From JAAFIP01 sp043766985 (GTDB lineage: Bacteria; Pseudomonadota; Gammaproteobacteria; Burkholderiales; Burkholderiaceae_C): 12,951 nucleotides of DNA. The stretch covers positions 1 to 12,951 of the forward strand of contig JAYUHM010000129.1 of the NCBI GenBank assembly GCA_043766985.1. Direction: 5' to 3'. The stretch's first letter is position 1, and every line of letters begins with the position of its first letter. This document shows positions 12,621-12,951 of the stretch, in pieces. The notes below the pieces were generated by a model. The model saw nothing but the letters and a program-made list of their open reading frames with translations. It ran no database searches and was not told where the DNA came from. The translations under genes were made by a program, and so were the position numbers.

Positions 12621-12680
12621 CACGTTGGGTGTTTGTCGCCCAGTTGGGAGTTTGCACGCTCAGTTGGGAGTTTGCACGCC
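12621..12680. repeat. 20-bp tandem repeat, two near-identical copies and one degenerate
   Basis: The unit CAGTTGGGAGTTTGCACGC plus one variable base occurs at 12641-12660 and 12661-12680, with 19 of 20 bases identical. The preceding 20 bases (12621-12640, containing GTTGGGTGTTTGTCGCC) are a degenerate third copy. No spacers separate the units, so this is not a CRISPR array. Confidence 0.9.
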
Positions 12681-12685
12681 CATGC

Positions 12686-12774
12686 GCTTGGCTTGGACGG
12701 CTACGCGGCTGTCCCCCGTGCCGGCCTATGGCCGAGCACTCCTCCTTTATGCCGCTACGCCGTCCAAACCAAGC
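12686..12774. repeat. Long hairpin with GCTTGG...GGACGG ends
   Basis: GCTTGGCTTGGACGG at 12686-12700 pairs with CCGTCCAAACCAAGC at 12760-12774, 14 of 15 bases. The 59 bases between contain a smaller hairpin, CGGCC-TAT-GGCCG. The whole 89-bp unit looks like one palindromic element and contains the left arm of the larger inverted pair. Confidence 0.75.
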
Positions 12775-12951
12775 ACCTGGGCACCGAACGGGGTGGGTTC
12801 ACAGCGGTGGAATACCCGCTGCTGCAAAGAGAGTGTCTGCACCGGCGGTGGAGCGCCAACCACACTGGAAAGATCAGGTCGGCGGCGCTACTTCTGCGTA
12901 GCGGCATAAAGGAGGAGTCGCTGGCCCTAGGCCAGCACGGGGGACAGCCGC
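12705..12951. repeat. Inverted pair of 56-bp arms (12705-12760 and 12896-12951)
   Basis: The left arm begins GCGGCTGTCCCCCGTG and ends CTCCTCCTTTATGCCGCTACGC. The right arm is its reverse complement with 50 of 56 bases identical. The 135 bases between hold no recognised gene. The right arm runs to the window edge, so the element probably continues. Each arm has an internal stem-loop, and one of its base pairs differs in a compensated way between the arms. Confidence 0.85.

Larger units (their letters stand above)
12521..12951. other. Repeat-rich region upstream of argB with no convincing gene
   Basis: This 431-bp stretch, running to the right edge, has open frames on the plus strand (for example 12508-12909). 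They run through inverted and tandem repeats, have no recognisable domain and start inside the argB leader, so none is called. It must contain the argB promoter, but no good -35/-10 pair was found. Its visible content is a hairpin, a tandem repeat and long inverted arms, listed separately. Confidence 0.6.

Noticed and set aside
12621..12680. Possible CRISPR array
   Set aside because: The repeated units are contiguous with no unique spacers, and there are only two good copies.
12508..12909. Plus-strand open frame of 133 codons upstream of argB
   Set aside because: It runs through the argB leader, tandem repeat and inverted arms, with no recognisable domain or ribosome site.

Overview
The window looks like chromosomal DNA from a betaproteobacterium of the order Burkholderiales, most likely a Comamonadaceae member of the Rhodoferax/Polaromonas/Curvibacter type. 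The grounds are the GC-rich coding sequence, an orphan Bug-type (tripartite tricarboxylate) solute receptor, an argB-slmA pair, and short AGCTATT-type dispersed palindromes that I associate from memory with that family. No rRNA, tRNA, CRISPR array, transposase or integrase gene was seen.

Layout. (1) Positions 1-1630 form a toxin-antitoxin cluster: the 3' end of a RelE/ParE-like toxin gene, a minus-strand tumE-tumA pair with the toxin first, and a plus-strand ribbon-helix-helix antitoxin/ParE toxin pair. An OsmC-family gene starts immediately after the ParE stop (1631-2122), and an MFS transporter follows (2166-3410). (2) A class III-like PPK2 polyphosphate kinase lies on the minus strand (3557-4402). 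(3) Positions 4474-9761 hold a sugar-acid catabolic cluster. On the minus strand are two overlapping short-chain dehydrogenases and a fumarylacetoacetate-hydrolase-fold enzyme. Diverging from them on the plus strand are a UxaA/GarD-family dehydratase and a YbiC-like 2-hydroxyacid dehydrogenase. (4) The minus strand then carries argB (12520-11609), slmA (11484-10831) and a Bug-type periplasmic receptor (10811-9816). (5) Positions 12521-12951 carry no convincing gene but are dense in repeats, including 56-bp inverted arms with a covarying base pair.

How the genes may work together. The catabolic genes fit a non-phosphorylative route. The dehydratase would convert an aldonate to a 2-keto-3-deoxy acid. 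The KDF-dehydrogenase/BDH2-like SDR would oxidise C4, and the FAH-type hydrolase would cleave the 2,4-diketo acid to pyruvate plus a short 2-hydroxyacid. The YbiC-like enzyme could oxidise that hydroxyacid. The substrate is not readable from sequence: a six-carbon substrate with C5 and C6 hydroxyls would give glycerate, a 6-deoxy sugar acid lactate, and a pentonate glycolate.

The most unusual structure is in the repeats. A related 30-35-bp AT-rich element appears at the ppk2 stop codon, inside the 5' end of the ybiC-like gene, and more weakly inside argB. A roughly 130-bp imperfect hairpin sits inside the catabolic gene run. Three tandem 9-bp units, each containing a start-stop ATGTGA, bridge the dehydratase stop codon and the next gene. 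The tumE toxin gene appears to have a near-consensus promoter placed so that its mRNA would be leaderless.
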